64,000 nt of DNA from Entoloma clypeatum (lineage: Eukaryota > Basidiomycota > Agaricomycetes > Agaricales > Entolomataceae): contig OY751493.1 of assembly GCA_963565915.1 (NCBI GenBank), positions 1,426,001-1,490,000 of the forward strand, read 5' to 3'. Positions 10,808 through 22,900 of the stretch are shown here, in pieces; position 1 is the stretch's first letter, and every line of letters begins with the position of its first letter. Under the pieces are notes generated by a model. It saw only the letters and a program-made list of their open reading frames with translations. It ran no database searches and was not told the origin of the DNA. The position numbers and the translations under genes were made by a program.

Positions 10808-13800
10808 ATGTCCCTTCGCCACCTCCCTCGTCAGCCTGATCGGGATCAACGCCCTCACGATCCTCCTCCCCCTTCGCATATTATGCCTCATCCTCCTCCA
10901 CCCTCAGGCCACTTGAACGGCGGAGCAGCTGCTCCAGCTGTGCCAAACGGTTCCAACATCGTCTCGCCTTCAGTTGCCACCACAGCGGTGCCAAATGGAG
11001 CAAGCTCTACCCCCTCAATCATACACAAACTCAATGTTGCAAACGAGCAGACGTGGCTGTTGATAGGTAAGGGTCTCCAAGGATGGGAAAGAAGCTGTGC
11101 AATTTTACTGATGATCATTTATTCAGGTCGAGTCGCAGAACAGATGGGTGACCTGGAACACGCTCTATCCGCATATGAAAGTGCACTGCGGCACAACCCA
11201 ATGTCCCTGTCTGGCCTCACCCAGGTTGCAGGAATCGCTCGGATCAAGGAGAATTATCCCAAAGTATGTCTGTCGTCCCTCCATTCATCCGCGGGGGTTT
11301 TCGGACCGCCAAGATTTTCCTTTTTTGCTTGCCTCTGCTTGGCGTCCATCCGAGATCGGGATCTCATCTAATGACGTTTTTTTTAGGCCATCGATTTCTT
11401 TCAGCGTGTTCTTGCACTACAGGAGGATAACGGCGAAGTATGGAGCGCTCTAGGTACGTTTCCCCATCCAGCGTAGCATTATCCCCATCCACCCCATCCA
11501 TCTTATTCTCAGGGCACTGCTACCTTATGCAGGATGACCTACAAAAGGCCTACTCGGCTTACCAACAAGCGCTGTACCTGTTACCGAACCCCAAGGTAAA
11601 AGCCTTCGCTTTTGTCAGATTTCGTGCCGGCCCATCCTTGCTTCTAGGAGGATCCAAAACTCTGGTATGGCATCGGCATTCTCTACGATCGGTATGGCTC
11701 CCTTGATCACGCCGAAGAAGCCTTCTCTTCTGTCCTCCGAATGGAAGGAGGTGAGTTCTTCCTTCCCTTGGCGTTGCGTTGACCAACCAGTCCTTCATGC
11801 AGAGCTTGACTTTGACAAATCCAATGAGATATTATTCCGCCTGGGTATTATATACAAACAACAGTGCAAGTATGACGATTCTCTAGCTTGCTTTGACAGG
11901 ATACTACGCAGCCCTCCGAGTCCCCTCGCTCATGCCGATATTTGGTTCCAGATTGGTCATGTATATGAGCAGCAGAAAGATGTCAGTATCTCACAGTCTT
12001 CTTGGTCTGTATTCTGAACTGAAGACTTTGTAGCATGTTCGTGCCAAAGATGCCTATGAACGCGTTGTCGCGGAAAATCCTGGTCATGCAAAAGTTCTTC
12101 AACAACTCGGCTGGCTCTATCATCAGGACGGGTCGACATTTCAAAACCAAGAGCTTGCTATCCAGCACCTCACCAAAAGCCTTGAAGCTGGTATGTCCAT
12201 GTCACTTGTGCATACATTTATTTGAATATTCCGCCTATCAGATCCGTCCGACGCACAAAGCTGGTATTTGCTTGGACGCGCTTATATGGCTGGGCAAAAA
12301 TACAACAAGGCTTACGAAGCGTACCAGCAAGCGGTCTATCGGGATGGTCGAAACCCCACCTTCTGGTGTTCCATCGGCGTCTTATACTTCCAAATCAACC
12401 AGTTCAGAGACGCTCTCGATGCATATTCACGTGCCATTCGCATCAATCCTTACATTTCTGAAGTCTGGTTTGATCTTGGCAGTCTATATGAAAGCTGCAA
12501 CAATCAAATATCTGATGCTATCGATGCCTACGCTCGAGCGAGCGAGCTTGACCCAAGCAATCCAGCGATTTCCCAGCGGCTCCAGTTACTTAAGACTGCA
12601 CAAGCCACTGGGGGTCAACTGCCCAGCGCACCAGGGCCCCAAGACGTCCACCCTACAGCATACGCAAGTGCTGTCGTTCCACCACACGGCTTTACTGGGC
12701 CCCCACTCCTTTTGCAATCATCAAATCACCGGCCCGTCTTCCGTACTGATTCAAGGGGACCATCGCACAACGAGATAGCCCTACCTCCTCCTCAAGTCGG
12801 CGCGAGCCGATCATCTCCAGGACCATTTCGTGGCGGACCCCCGCCCCCAGTTGTCCTTGATGAAACAAGGCATGCACCATCGCACACGCCGTTGGCGCCG
12901 ATGGAAGTCGATCGCCCACCAATTGGCCGCGAATATTCAGGGCCTCCACGAGAGGTAACTCGTGGTCCAGTCGGCCATCAGAGTCTTCTACTACAACATC
13001 CAGTGCCACAGCAACAAGCTCGTATGGAGGAATTGAGGGGTGACCTTCATCCACACCGCCAAGACTCGTACTTCGGCCGTGGCCGCCCGACTTCTCGATC
13101 ACCATCTCCTCATTCTCACGGTCCAAGTCGGGCACGTTCTCCACTCGCACCCCCACCGTCTTTTTCGAACTACCCGCCTGCGAGCCGCTCACAGGTTGGA
13201 CCCGCTCAACCGAGTTCGGTGCCGCCGCAACGGTCTCCTCGCATGTACCCTCGGCAGGAGCCGGGCCGAGTTGTGGAGACGGAGAGCCTATGGGAACGTC
13301 GTTCCAGTGCCAACGACCATCGCGATTGGGAGAAGGATGGTGAGCGCCGTGTGTCGCGACACGGCGTCGAATATCCTCCACCCTCTCAGTCGAGTACCTT
13401 TTACACGAGTAGGTCGCCAGCAACTGGTCATGCGAGACCCCATTCTCCTGTCGAGCCATCATCTCGCGCTCATCCTAACCGTTTTTGGGAATCAAAGCCT
13501 CCACCAGGACCTCCTATGCCGCACCGCGCTTCTCCTCCTCCCCAACCTTCACACGAGATTAATGGCCGCCGTTATGACCCGCGATACGATGCCCGCGACT
13601 ATGAAGCTGAACGAGGTGACAATCGCAGCTATGCTGGATCCCCGGAAGGACCACGAAATCAAAGTAGAAACCCTCATATTATACCTGGAATGAATCGGTC
13701 TGAAAGTCCTCGACCTTCTGAAGCTAAGGAACGACGGCGTCGCGCCGCCAGGGACAAAGAACCTGAACCCCCCGCTCCACCTCCTGTGCCAACACCAATA

Positions 13801-14772
13801 CCGATGTCACAGGATGTGCCTCCAAAAAAAGAGCGGAAGAAACGGGCTCCAAAGCCACGTACTAAAGACGATCGTAATGGGTCTGAAACCCCAAAGCCTT
13901 TCGGTGCCGAGCGAGTTGGGTCGTCTATGGGTGGATACAAGCTTCCTGGCCCCTACCTCAAGGGCCCCGGTTCACCTGAGGTCAGTTCCAATGGCTCTTC
14001 GAGATCTGTGCAACCGTCGCCCACGAGCGTGAACGCTCGACCACCGTCGAGAGTCGTCGACGACGACTATGATGAAGGTGGCGTCACAGATGCGCTGATG
14101 TCTCTCGCTTCCTACCGGGCACCAGGTGCCCCAGGCTCCGCTCCCGAACCTGCACACTCTCCTATTGTGACATCACATGGCAGCCGTCATAACGACATTT
14201 CACCTCGTGCTTCTGCTGTGCATCGCAATTCCATCTCTTCGACAAGAAGTCACGTTTCGCCGCCTATGCCATCAGCTAGCCTCAAGCGACCTCTAAGCCC
14301 TGGTTCGGAAGATTCGGATAATAAGCGCTCGCGGATGGATCAGAAGCGTCGGGCTTCTTCACCCAGTGGACATGTCACACCTCTCCCTTCGACTCGGCCT
14401 TCGCCCATCCCATTCAGAACACAGCCGGCCCAAACTTCTCATTCCCCTGAACACCGGCAGGCGCATGACCCCTTCCCATCAAGCCCGTCTCTTCCCGCCG
14501 TTTTACCTCCCCATCCCCGACCTGTTGGCGCGGGACTATCCTGTTCTTCGTCGCATAGCAATAATGCTCCTGGGTCGATTGCGCTACCTCCCATCGCGAC
14601 GCTGTCTCCTCCCTCGACCATCCCTTCACCTGCAGATCGTGAGCGGGATGATAGAATGCAGGTGGATTCGGTCCGTTCAGCTTCACCGCGTTCCAGGGCC
14701 TCAGATGCGCCCAACTCCTCGCGATCGCCTCCAACACCTTCCCCAAGTTCCGAAAAGAATTCGGGAACGTGA
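10808..14772 (+). CDS. CYC8: Cyc8/Ssn6 general transcriptional corepressor (TPR protein)
   Basis: Adaptor subunit of the Tup1-Cyc8 corepressor in the nucleus, linking DNA-bound repressors to Tup1. I chose ATG 10808 because the codon in frame further upstream (10787) is TTG, not ATG. About ten tandem TPR motifs run from roughly 11030 to 12600 across several introns (WLLIGRVAEQMGDLEHALSA; WYLLGRAYMAGQKYNKAY; WFDLGSLYESCNNQ). The repeat order and spacing are those of Ssn6. The long remainder, about 12600-14772 with no intron, is rich in Pro, Ser and Arg, with basic clusters such as KKERKKRAPKPR. That matches the low-complexity C-terminal half of fungal Cyc8 proteins. Confidence 0.95.
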
Positions 14773-16142
14773 GGCCATTGTGGTGCGGAATCTATGATAT
14801 ATAACATGCCATTAACCTGGATTATGCCCTCTCTCCGTGTGCCGTTTCATACCCTCTTTTGTGGACCTACATATGCTTCGGCTGAGTAGCTCAGTTAGGA
14901 TGCCCTTGTTTGTACCTATGTCATGCAAATATCACTGCACCTCTGAACAAGCCGACTCGGATGAACTTGAGATATCTCCATTGAAATGAATCGAACAGTT
15001 ATAAGATCGGTCACAGAGATTGCTGATGTAAAAATTCCGAGCAGCCACAAAACAAAGACGGTGTAAGCTCTACATAGCTCCATGGGCGTGAATTTCGGAA
15101 CCTTTCGCAACATTCTTCGAGAAGATGGGGTGGGGATGATCGCTGACATCGCAGAGAGATACGTTTCCCTTCTGATCTCCTTCGAATGGACGCAGCACCG
15201 CTTTCCCTTACCTCGTCTTTCCCCATGCGGCCTGAGAGCTCTGTTACCTGGTGATGGAGCCAAGGTAAAAGCAGGGTATTGGTGAAGAGAATGAATGTGA
15301 GAATCGGAAAATTTTGGCCCCGAAGAACGAACGGAAGACATACTCCAGTCTGATAAGATAACGACTGTAGATGTGGTCGGATCGGACAGAGCAAGGAGAT
15401 CAAGGATACTTGAGTAGCCTTACAGTGAACGTGCCCCAGACTGGCTGAACGTTCCTTAGCCCATATGGTTTTCTGTAACTGTGGGCAGCGCCGGCTCGGG
15501 GTAAAGAACTCAGGGGAGGCTCGTGGCGAAGTGTGAAACCTTGTTTTGGACGTGGGTGTCGGACCTCTGTAATGGAAGATCTCTGTTCTGTCTGGTGTCC
15601 TCTCTTCATGGAGTTTGCGCACGCGCCACCAGAGATTCTCACAGGACCAGGTATGTCGTGCCCTGATGAACGAAGTGCGGAAACTGATCAATAGCATGCA
15701 TTATGAGATAGAGTCTTTTTGTGTGATGGACTTAGTTGATAAGGCGATACATTCGTGTGCCATCACGAGAAAGTCAACTGTATATGTGAGGGGAACTTGT
15801 AAATCAAGCTTACGGAGGATAGTGCCGCCGGCTGAGGAACTTCACGATTAAATCCGGGAGACCCACATTTCCAGGGACCTCGTTTCGGTGCTACATAGAT
15901 ATGAGTGATAGCGCTGGGATTGAAATTCTACAAACCTGTGGAACCTGTCATGGTGGAGATGTATGCCATTGGCTGCCTGACGGTAAAAAGTTAATAATCC
16001 TAGACAGTGTGCGTTTCAAAGTGCCCCAAGGACAAATAAACATACTCGATGGGCATTCTGAGTCGTTGACTGTTGTCGACGAGGAGCTGCTGTTGTACAC
16101 TCACTGACAGGAACTTATGATTTATCTCTCATTCTAATTCTC
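14773..16142. other. Intergenic region between CYC8 and ERF4-like gene
   Basis: About 1.4 kb. A plus frame at 15901-16107 encodes 68 residues with a CGTCHGGDVCHW cluster, and a minus frame at 15400-15642 encodes 80 residues; neither matches a family I know. The CYC8 3' UTR occupies the first part. A small spliced gene here cannot be excluded. Confidence 0.45.
15901..16107 (+). CDS. Possible small protein, 68 residues, Cys/His cluster (doubtful)
   Basis: This uninterrupted ATG-to-stop frame sits directly upstream of the ERF4-like gene. The product has an N-terminal CGTCHGGDVCHW cluster that could bind metal, followed by a mixed sequence ending ELLLYTH. I do not recognise it. It could equally be 5' leader sequence of the next gene, so confidence is low. 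Confidence 0.2.
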   Translation: MSDSAGIEILQTCGTCHGGDVCHWLPDGKKLIILDSVRFKVPQGQINILDGHSESLTVVDEELLLYTH

Positions 16143-17454
16143 ATGGCCTCAACACCAATCCCGAATGAATCCATTGCGACATCAAACGGCTCAGATCCAT
16201 CGGAGAATGCTGCGTCTCAGAGTCATGACGGAAACTTGCCTGCTACCTTCTTGCCAGACGACTCCATGCTCCCCCAGGAGCAGACTGTAATGGAGCGCGA
16301 GGGAGGGGCCGAGTTGGACGAGAAGGGACTACCTAGGTCGATAAAGTATCTGGAAGGACTTGGACTTCAAGAGACGGGAACGAGTCACAGAACTGAAGAG
16401 GAACGCCAGAGACCGAGCTCTCCGTTTATCTTGGACCCCTTGCGAACATCGCAAGACAAGAAGGACGCCTGCGAAATGGCAGTAGACGAGGAGGACTCGA
16501 CTCCGGAGAAGACGTCTCCGACCGCACGCTCTCAGCACACCTCTCATCTTCGTCTAAACATTAAGCCGCCTTCCCCTCAGCCATGGGAACTTGTTGAGCC
16601 CCCTACGACCTACTCATCTGCACATCAGAAACTCCAAGCATTCCAGGGAATAGCTTTTGAAGCGGTGTGCGTTTCTCAATCAACCCATTCGCGGAATTTT
16701 ACCAGCTCGCACCCTGTCTGATTGCTTGATTAATTTTAGGTCTACTCGTCCTTCGATCCCCAAGTCCTCCTATTACTTTGGTCCCCCTCCTTCGGATGCA
16801 GCATTCGGTACACCCCCTGTGGGACAGATCGGTGTACACCATCCTCGCGAAATTATTCGGATAGAACGTGACTACACAGGGGGCGAACTAACTCAGTTTG
16901 CCCCAATATACCCTCTTGAACTTGAGGGCCGAGTACGTGTCACCGTCGGGCTTCTTGAGACCTTGGCTGACGTTGAACTGCACATATAGCTAACTCCAAC
17001 ACACTTCCTCGAATCCATTAATGCGATCAACGAGCTTCTCATCTCCGCACACAGCATTCGACATTCGTTTTGGGACAATGTACACGCCGTCTTTACCTTT
17101 CAGCTTTCCAGACTGTTTTTAACCTCGCATTATGAAAAGGTACATTGAGACTGATTGCCTCTGAATCTTTTATCGTTCTCATCTAGTTACAGGAAATGAG
17201 CCGCCTCCAACGCCTAATCGAGGAATTAAACTCTGCTCTTTACAACCCTGTTGGACTAAATATCCTGTGGCCAAGAGACGTGGCATTCTTATTTGTGGGT
17301 CTTCTTCACGTTGCCGCTGATTGTCGACTGATCGGTCACGGATGCCCATGTCTTCTTGGACCTATGCAGCTGGAGATCGAGTACTACGTCAGTGCCTTCA
17401 CTTCCAGCGATCTTCACGCATCTGTGATCTCAATGACTGCCATTTCTCTAGTAA
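16143..17454 (+). CDS. ERF4: Erf4/Golgin-A7 family subunit of the Ras palmitoyltransferase
   Basis: Partner of the DHHC protein S-acyltransferase Erf2, which palmitoylates Ras and other proteins at ER/Golgi membranes. The N-terminal ~190 residues are acidic and disordered. The Erf4 domain then spans several exons: IIRIERDYTGGELTQFAPIY, YPLELEGR, ESINAINELLISAHSIRHSF, FLTSHYEK, and finally NPVGLNILWPRDVAFLF joined to LEIEYY. These segments are characteristic of Golgin-A7/ERF4. The last join uses donor gtcagt at 17388 and acceptor tctctag, placing a TAA at 17452-17454 directly after the exon boundary. Without that splice the frame would read on to 17531. Confidence 0.9.
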
Positions 17455-17951
17455 TCGTGCCAATCGTCCTTGATCCATCGGGTCGTTACCCGCGAAAATA
17501 CCCCTCTTTAGATTGTCTGCATTCGATTTGACACCAGGTCTTTAATATTCGTATTAATCTGAGGCATGTAATTGAATAACTGGTGCCGGAGCAGCGAGGA
17601 AGGACCACTTATGTGTGAGCGTAGTTTACGGGTAATGTCCGTCCCGATCTTGTCGGCGTGTATGATGATATCCTGGATGGATATATGCTCGTTTACAGCG
17701 GATCGCAGCGGCAGACATCGACGCGTATACCCTCTTATGTAAAATGATTGAAACCATGAGTCAGCTGTTCACTGAGACCAAATCCCCGACCATCACCCAC
17801 CATTACCACCACCACCACCACCACCACCACCACCGATCTCCCCTGCAACATTTCCCCTTCCCCACCTGATCCTTATTCATCTCACGCTGACTGAATCCCT
17901 TCGGTTTTGCCTTCCTAATCACTGACTGCGCCATCTTATAATCTCTTACAA
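17455..17951. other. Intergenic region upstream of the bZIP gene
   Basis: About 500 bp of probable promoter and 5' leader, containing the (ACC)10 repeat. No coding signal is seen on either strand. Confidence 0.6.
17805..17834 (+). repeat. (ACC)10 trinucleotide microsatellite
   Basis: Thirty uninterrupted bases of ACC lie about 120 bp upstream of the bZIP start codon, probably in its promoter or 5' UTR. Perfect tracts of this length usually vary in number between strains. Confidence 0.95.
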
Positions 17952-19795
17952 ATGGACCCTTACGCCGACGCTGCACCCCTCTGGCAAATTCCTCATACGT
18001 CATCCTTCTCCCAGCTCGCAGAGGATGACTTCCTCACCCTCCTCCAAAAGCAGTTTCCGAATAACAATGCAGCATTCCGAGGCCCTTTCGCCGATGGAGT
18101 CGACCCTCAAAACATATCTCGCTTTTCTCTCCCAAGCATAACACCGCCTTCAGAGGACAGCAGTCCCAGCCCACCCAACCTCAACAATGACTCGGTTGGC
18201 TTTGACGACAATGGAGACGCTGTTCTAAAGAGGAAAGCAAGTGAGGAGGACATTGAGGGAGGTCCCATTCAGAAATCTCAACATACTTGTGAGCTATGTT
18301 TCTAATAGTTCATCTGAACATCTTGTGCAACTATGTATGTCAGTGTCTACTAAGAAAGCAACCGCGAATCGGAAAAAGTCGACTGGAGCCATTGTGGGTT
18401 TCTCTCGTTCTCTCAGTTTACGATCAATGACGGTGACGTAATCTGACCAGCCGAAAGATGAGACTCGCCTGCTCAAGCGAAAGGAACAAAATCGTGCAGC
18501 TCAACGTGCCTTCCGGGAACGCAAGGAAAAGCATGTCAAAGATGTTAGTTATGGTTTTCTCCCCCCGAGTTCGATCATACTAAAGAGCCACTCCTTAGTT
18601 GGAAGACAAAGTGGCAGCATTGGAGGCTAAGAATGAGCAAGCCAACCACGAAAACGACAATCTTCGTGATCTTCTCGCTCGATTGCAGACCGAAAACATC
18701 GCTCTTAAACAGGCTTCGTTCACATTCACCGTCCCAAAATCCGGTCCCGAAAATGGTCAAGCCTCAACATCGTTTGCCTCACAAGCTCCTGAATTCGCTT
18801 CATCCTCTCGCTCACCTACATCCCCATCCGTAACCTCTACCGATTCCGCCAAGTCCATCCACCCTACTGACTGGAGTTCTTTGACCACGTTTGACCCGGC
18901 TATGCTCAGTCTTCTCGATGATGGTCCACAATCCACTGCGACGGACGATGCTCGACAGATGGATTTTGGCTTCGGCACCCGTGCTGGTTTGACTCCGAAT
19001 ACCTCCTACACTACCATCGCAAGCAATCCCATCTTCATGTCCTATGCATCAGCGTTCGACTCGGCCGCACCTGTCCACAACGTCAGCAATCCGAACAATG
19101 GCTTTTTCGACCTGAATAGTTTGACATGGTCACCGCCGCCGCCACAGCATCAAGATACGTCGTCGTTGGATGACTTGTTCGCTGGATACATGACGCGCGG
19201 CCCTGATTACCCCTTTATGACCGGTCCCTCATCGGTTGCTTCAGAAAGTCCTGTAAACCACCACGCCAACCTCAGTAATCTGATTGCCAATGCACCCGCC
19301 CAGTCCCCTGCGTCGTCCTCAACGCCTTCGTCAAGCAATTCGGACCCATTGTTTGATACCAGAGATGGCTCTACATCCGAGTCTGACAGCTCTCAGGGCT
19401 GCCCCATGACCAAGCGAGAGATGGCGAAGCGGATAGAGGCTTCTGGACTATCTCCCTTTGCTCCTATTGGTCCTAGTAATGTACGAAAGAGTGACTCAGC
19501 CCTCGGGCCCATGATTTCATGTTCTGGAACAACCTTGCCCAAGACGCAGAAGAATGATCAGAACATTGAAGTCCTGAGTGCTTGGCGAAGTATCACTTCA
19601 AATCCCAAATTCAAAGTAAGCCAAAATATGCTGGGTTGCTATGCGGGAAACTAAAAACTTCATCTCCAGGACGTTGATATCGATCGTCTTTGTACAGAGT
19701 TCACGTCCAAGGCGAAATGTGATGGGACGAAAGTCGTTTTGGAGCCCCAAGGCGTTGACAGCATCATCAAAAATCTCTCGACGTCTGTTGCATAG
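17952..19795 (+). CDS. AP-1-like bZIP transcription factor (Yap1/Pap1 type, redox-responsive)
   Basis: Nuclear regulator of oxidative and toxic stress genes in fungi. ATG at 17952 follows the ACC repeat and leader. After three short introns the basic region reads KRKEQNRAAQRAFRERKEKH, a fungal AP-1 signature with the QNRAAQ DNA-contact core. A leucine zipper follows (LEDKVAALEAKNEQANHEND). The middle is Ser/Pro/Thr-rich. The C-terminus is joined across an intron at about 19617-19670. It carries DVDIDRLCTEFTSKAKCDG, matching the C-terminal cysteine-rich domain through which Yap1/Pap1 sense peroxide and mask the export signal. Upstream cysteines (SQGCPMTK, MISCSGTT) may be the partners. The stop is TAG at 19793-19795. 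Confidence 0.92.
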
Positions 19796-20243
19796 GTCCT
19801 ACGTCCGTCTCCCTTTCCATTTTGAAGGTGACAAGTTCATGCTCATCATACATAACTTGGGCTCTCCCAATCATCGTTGGCAGCCCCCCATAGTCGGACA
19901 ATGTTGTTCCGGTCAGCTTGTGTTGATGGGCTACAGGCTTTAGAATTTTGTTTCGCCCTCCGCGCCTCCACCTCGTTACGTCCACGGATTTCTCACTATC
20001 TCCATGAACGCCCATGTCATTCTGTGTACTCTTTTTCCCCTTCTTGCTCTCTCGTCCTCACCAATTTTCAAACGTCAATGAGTTGTACATTATTTTAGTA
20101 TATCTATTCTGCCAAGGAATGAAAAGCAACGATCGTCAACGATATATCACACTATCAGAGCATGACAGTGTTAGCGCCAGCTTTTCACAGGAAGTATGGG
20201 AACTGGTGCATGATCATTACAATGTTTCAAAGTCTATTGAGCG
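19796..20243. other. Intergenic region between convergent bZIP and Brl1/Brr6 genes
   Basis: About 450 bp between two convergent stop codons, presumably both 3' UTRs. No structure or gene can be supported. Confidence 0.6.
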
Positions 20244-21646
20244 CTACTTGACTTTCACAGCCTCTCCTCCCTCTAATCGTCGCCTTCTTCTCGAAGGGGT
20301 TTGAAAGTCTTCTTCCCCTAATCGGCTTCGAGAACGACCCCAAGCAGGAGTCTGCACTGGGGAAGCATATGCACCAAAGTGTGGTGAGTATGGCGCGGCG
20401 TTGGGCAGAAATGGTTGGGCCGGGTGAGGATGTGTCGAGATGGGAGGCGTAGGCTGATGTCGTGAACGGAAAAGGGAGAGGAGGGAGTTTATGAAAAACG
20501 TGAAGAACGCCAGGGACGTCAGCGTAAATGCCTATTGAGGACGGAGTGAGTTATTCCTATCGACAGTATGATGATGATTTATTCACCAAGGTTTTCCAGC
20601 TGATCGGTTCCACAAAGCCGTTGACGACTTCTGCGATGAGCTCGGCGCCAACTCTGGCACGGCCGACGATGGCTGGGTCGCGATTCATGCAGGTTTCCCA
20701 GTTGCCGCATTGTTGTGCCATTGCTGGGATCGGGTTGGTCGCGCAGAGGTTGGTTTTGTATTGCAGAGCACAGATGGCGATGTCCTGTACTATGTCTATT
20801 TTTTTTTTCGAGAGGGGTCAGAAGGAGCAATGAATGATGACAGGAAACTTGCCCATTGAGTATTCTGAGATTCGTTGTTCCACGTCGCGCTGGACAGTAA
20901 GAATGAATTGGATGACGAGGTATAGGAAGAGCAGGATGAGTGAGAGGTTGAAGCTGAATTGCAGATATCTGCATAGGGCCACGTAAAAGGAACGTTCTTG
21001 TCATAGATATGTATGACGGGATCGTACCCGGACAAAATATAAGGCAAGTCGGACTGGGGTGGCGAGGGCGCAGCCATATTGAGGGTGTAGTGGTTGGACG
21101 TATTCGGTGGCACAAGACCTCGTTGGTCCTCATCCTCATCGCTGTCAAACACGTCATCCTCCTCATTTTCCCCCTCTCGCCTTCGTTCCCTCGCCGAACG
21201 TGTGTCTCGAGATTTCTGTCGCGACCGAAAGACGCGTCTGAGTGCGCCAACCGCCATTGTTCTACCACCATTCTCGGACGGCTTGGACTCTTCCGTCTTG
21301 TGTGGACTCACTTCGGACATGTCGACATCTTTGGGCTCTTCCTGGGGTGGAGAAACGGGGAATGCTTTCTCGGGGGAAAAAGCTGGTGGCGGGACCCAAG
21401 GGGGCGGATGAGGCGTTCGAGGCGTCGCATTTTGGTTGAACATGAAGGGGACGTTCTGGTTCGAGCCGAAGATCGGGGTGTTGGGGGTGCCCAACGGGAT
21501 GGTGGCTGTCTTTAGTTCGTCGTGTGGGCCTGTTGTCGGCTTTCCTTAGAAATATGGGAGGGTCGGTGTATTTGTGACATACGTTTTCGGGGCGTCTCCG
21601 TCCAGGAGGGTGTCATGGATGGCCGGCTTGTCCACTCATAGTCCAT
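20244..21646 (-). CDS. Brl1/Brr6 family nuclear envelope membrane protein
   Basis: Nuclear envelope/ER membrane protein needed for nuclear pore biogenesis and lipid homeostasis in fungi. The model starts [19 protein letters not shown] at 21646. Splicing joins it to [18 protein letters not shown] and a long disordered N-terminal half. Further exons give the first membrane segment ([18 protein letters not shown]). Next is the family core, with [10 protein letters not shown] and the conserved cysteine region ([28 protein letters not shown]). A second membrane segment ([20 protein letters not shown]) precedes an arginine-rich tail ending EAVKVK. The cysteines form the disulfide-bridged lumenal domain of this family. 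Only 136 bp separates it from the divergent ClpP start. Confidence 0.9.
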
Positions 21647-21782
21647 GGGTGCCTCCGTTCCCCTTGTGTTGCGCGCCATCGAAGGAGAAAAGTTGGAGAA
21701 CGCCAAGGTTGCAGTGAGCAGCGCGAGGCAGAGGCCCGCGACAACTTGGTCACGAGGGCGCTGCCTTGCGCTGCACACCACG

Positions 21783-22900
21783 ATGGCGTCCATCCTCCGC
21801 TTGCCCATCCGCTCTCTCCCCGCGCTGCAGCGCCTTCACCGACGCTGTTTCCATCCATTAGCCGGCCAGTCCTTCCAAGAATTACAGGCTCAATGGTCCA
21901 CGCCACCTTCTGCCAATCTTGTCCCAATGGTCATCGAGCAGACTGTGTGTCCACGGTTTACCTCGTCGATGCCCCGACTCACCGTTCAATGGGCAGGGTA
22001 GGGGTGAACGTTCGTATGACATCTTCTCGCGTCTTCTCCGTGAACGTGTCATTATGCTTCATGGAACGGTATCCGTCTTCTTCAGCGTTTCCCAAATTCC
22101 AGAGGTTGATATGGTGCCCACTCCAGATACGTGACACTGATTCAACACTAGTCGTTGCTCAATTGCTTTTTCTCGAGGCAGAGGAACAGTCAAAACCCAT
22201 CCACTTTTACATCAACTCGCCCGGTGGAAGCGTTACAGCGGGTCTAGCTATTTATGACACAGTAAGCATACAAAGCCGTTTTTTTCTCCAACTCTCAACC
22301 TTTCGCTAGATGCAGGTGGGCAGCTAGATTACCGCACCAATCGTTCTTGACTTACCCGGAAACAAGTATGTGTCTTCCCCAATACACACATATAGTCTCG
22401 GCCTCGCCGCGTCCATGGGTTCGCTTTTACTTGCCGCGGGAGAAAAAGGGAAGCGGCATTGTCTTCCCAACGCGAGTATCATGATTCACCGTGAATATTC
22501 AACGTTTTTCTTTGGGACTTCTATTATAACGGACGTGTGCCAGAACCTTCCGGAGGAGCATCGGGCCAAGCCTCTGATATTGCAATACACGCGAAGGAGA
22601 TTCTGAGGGTGAGACGCTTGTTGACTGGTATATATCAAAAACATTGCGCCAAGGATGGGGAAAGTGAGGCTGAGGGACTCGCGCGGTTTGGTGAGTCCTT
22701 TTGAAAAACCTTATCTCATCTTTGAAGGCTACTTGATGTAAAAATCCAGAAAGGGCATTAGAGCGAGATTATTACATGACAGGTCTGGCGGTTTCCAGTT
22801 CTCAATATTAGCCATCTGATCAGGTACCGCAGCCCAGGAAGCCATGGATTTCGGGATCGTCGATGGGATCCTTGAGAAACGGCCGATTCACGATACATAA
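21783..22900 (+). CDS. CLPP: Mitochondrial ClpP, proteolytic subunit of the Clp protease
   Basis: Serine protease subunit that pairs with ClpX in the mitochondrial matrix. Residues 1-30 form a likely mitochondrial presequence ([20 protein letters not shown]). Exons then give [35 protein letters not shown], the oxyanion-hole motif [19 protein letters not shown], the catalytic serine in [12 protein letters not shown], the catalytic histidine in [16 protein letters not shown], and [19 protein letters not shown] near the end. Introns include 22069-22126, 22262-22309 and 22316-22366. A 6-nt microexon at 22310-22315 supplies Met-Gln. The enzyme appears complete and active. Confidence 0.94.
22310..22315 (+). 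other. 6-nt microexon (ATGCAG) in ClpP
   Basis: This exon lies between an acceptor ending cgctag and a donor gtgggc, flanked by introns of 48 and 51 nt. It adds Met-Gln to give AIYDTMQYVSSPIH, as in other ClpP proteins. Skipping it keeps the frame but deletes both residues. Confidence 0.75.

Noticed and set aside
14876..14965. tRNA-like start (GAGTAGCTCAGTTAGGA resembles a D-arm)
   Set aside because: No anticodon stem, T-loop sequence (GGTTCGA type) or closing acceptor stem follows at the right distance.
15011..15697. Minus-strand open frame of 228 codons
   Set aside because: No recognisable domain, no strong start, composition like non-coding DNA, and it overlaps competing frames.
22316..22366. 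An in-frame TAG in ClpP (GTG GGC AGC TAG) that looked like a pseudogene mutation
   Set aside because: It lies inside an intron with a GT donor and AAG acceptor. Splicing gives [21 protein letters not shown], normal for ClpP, and the remaining exons are intact.
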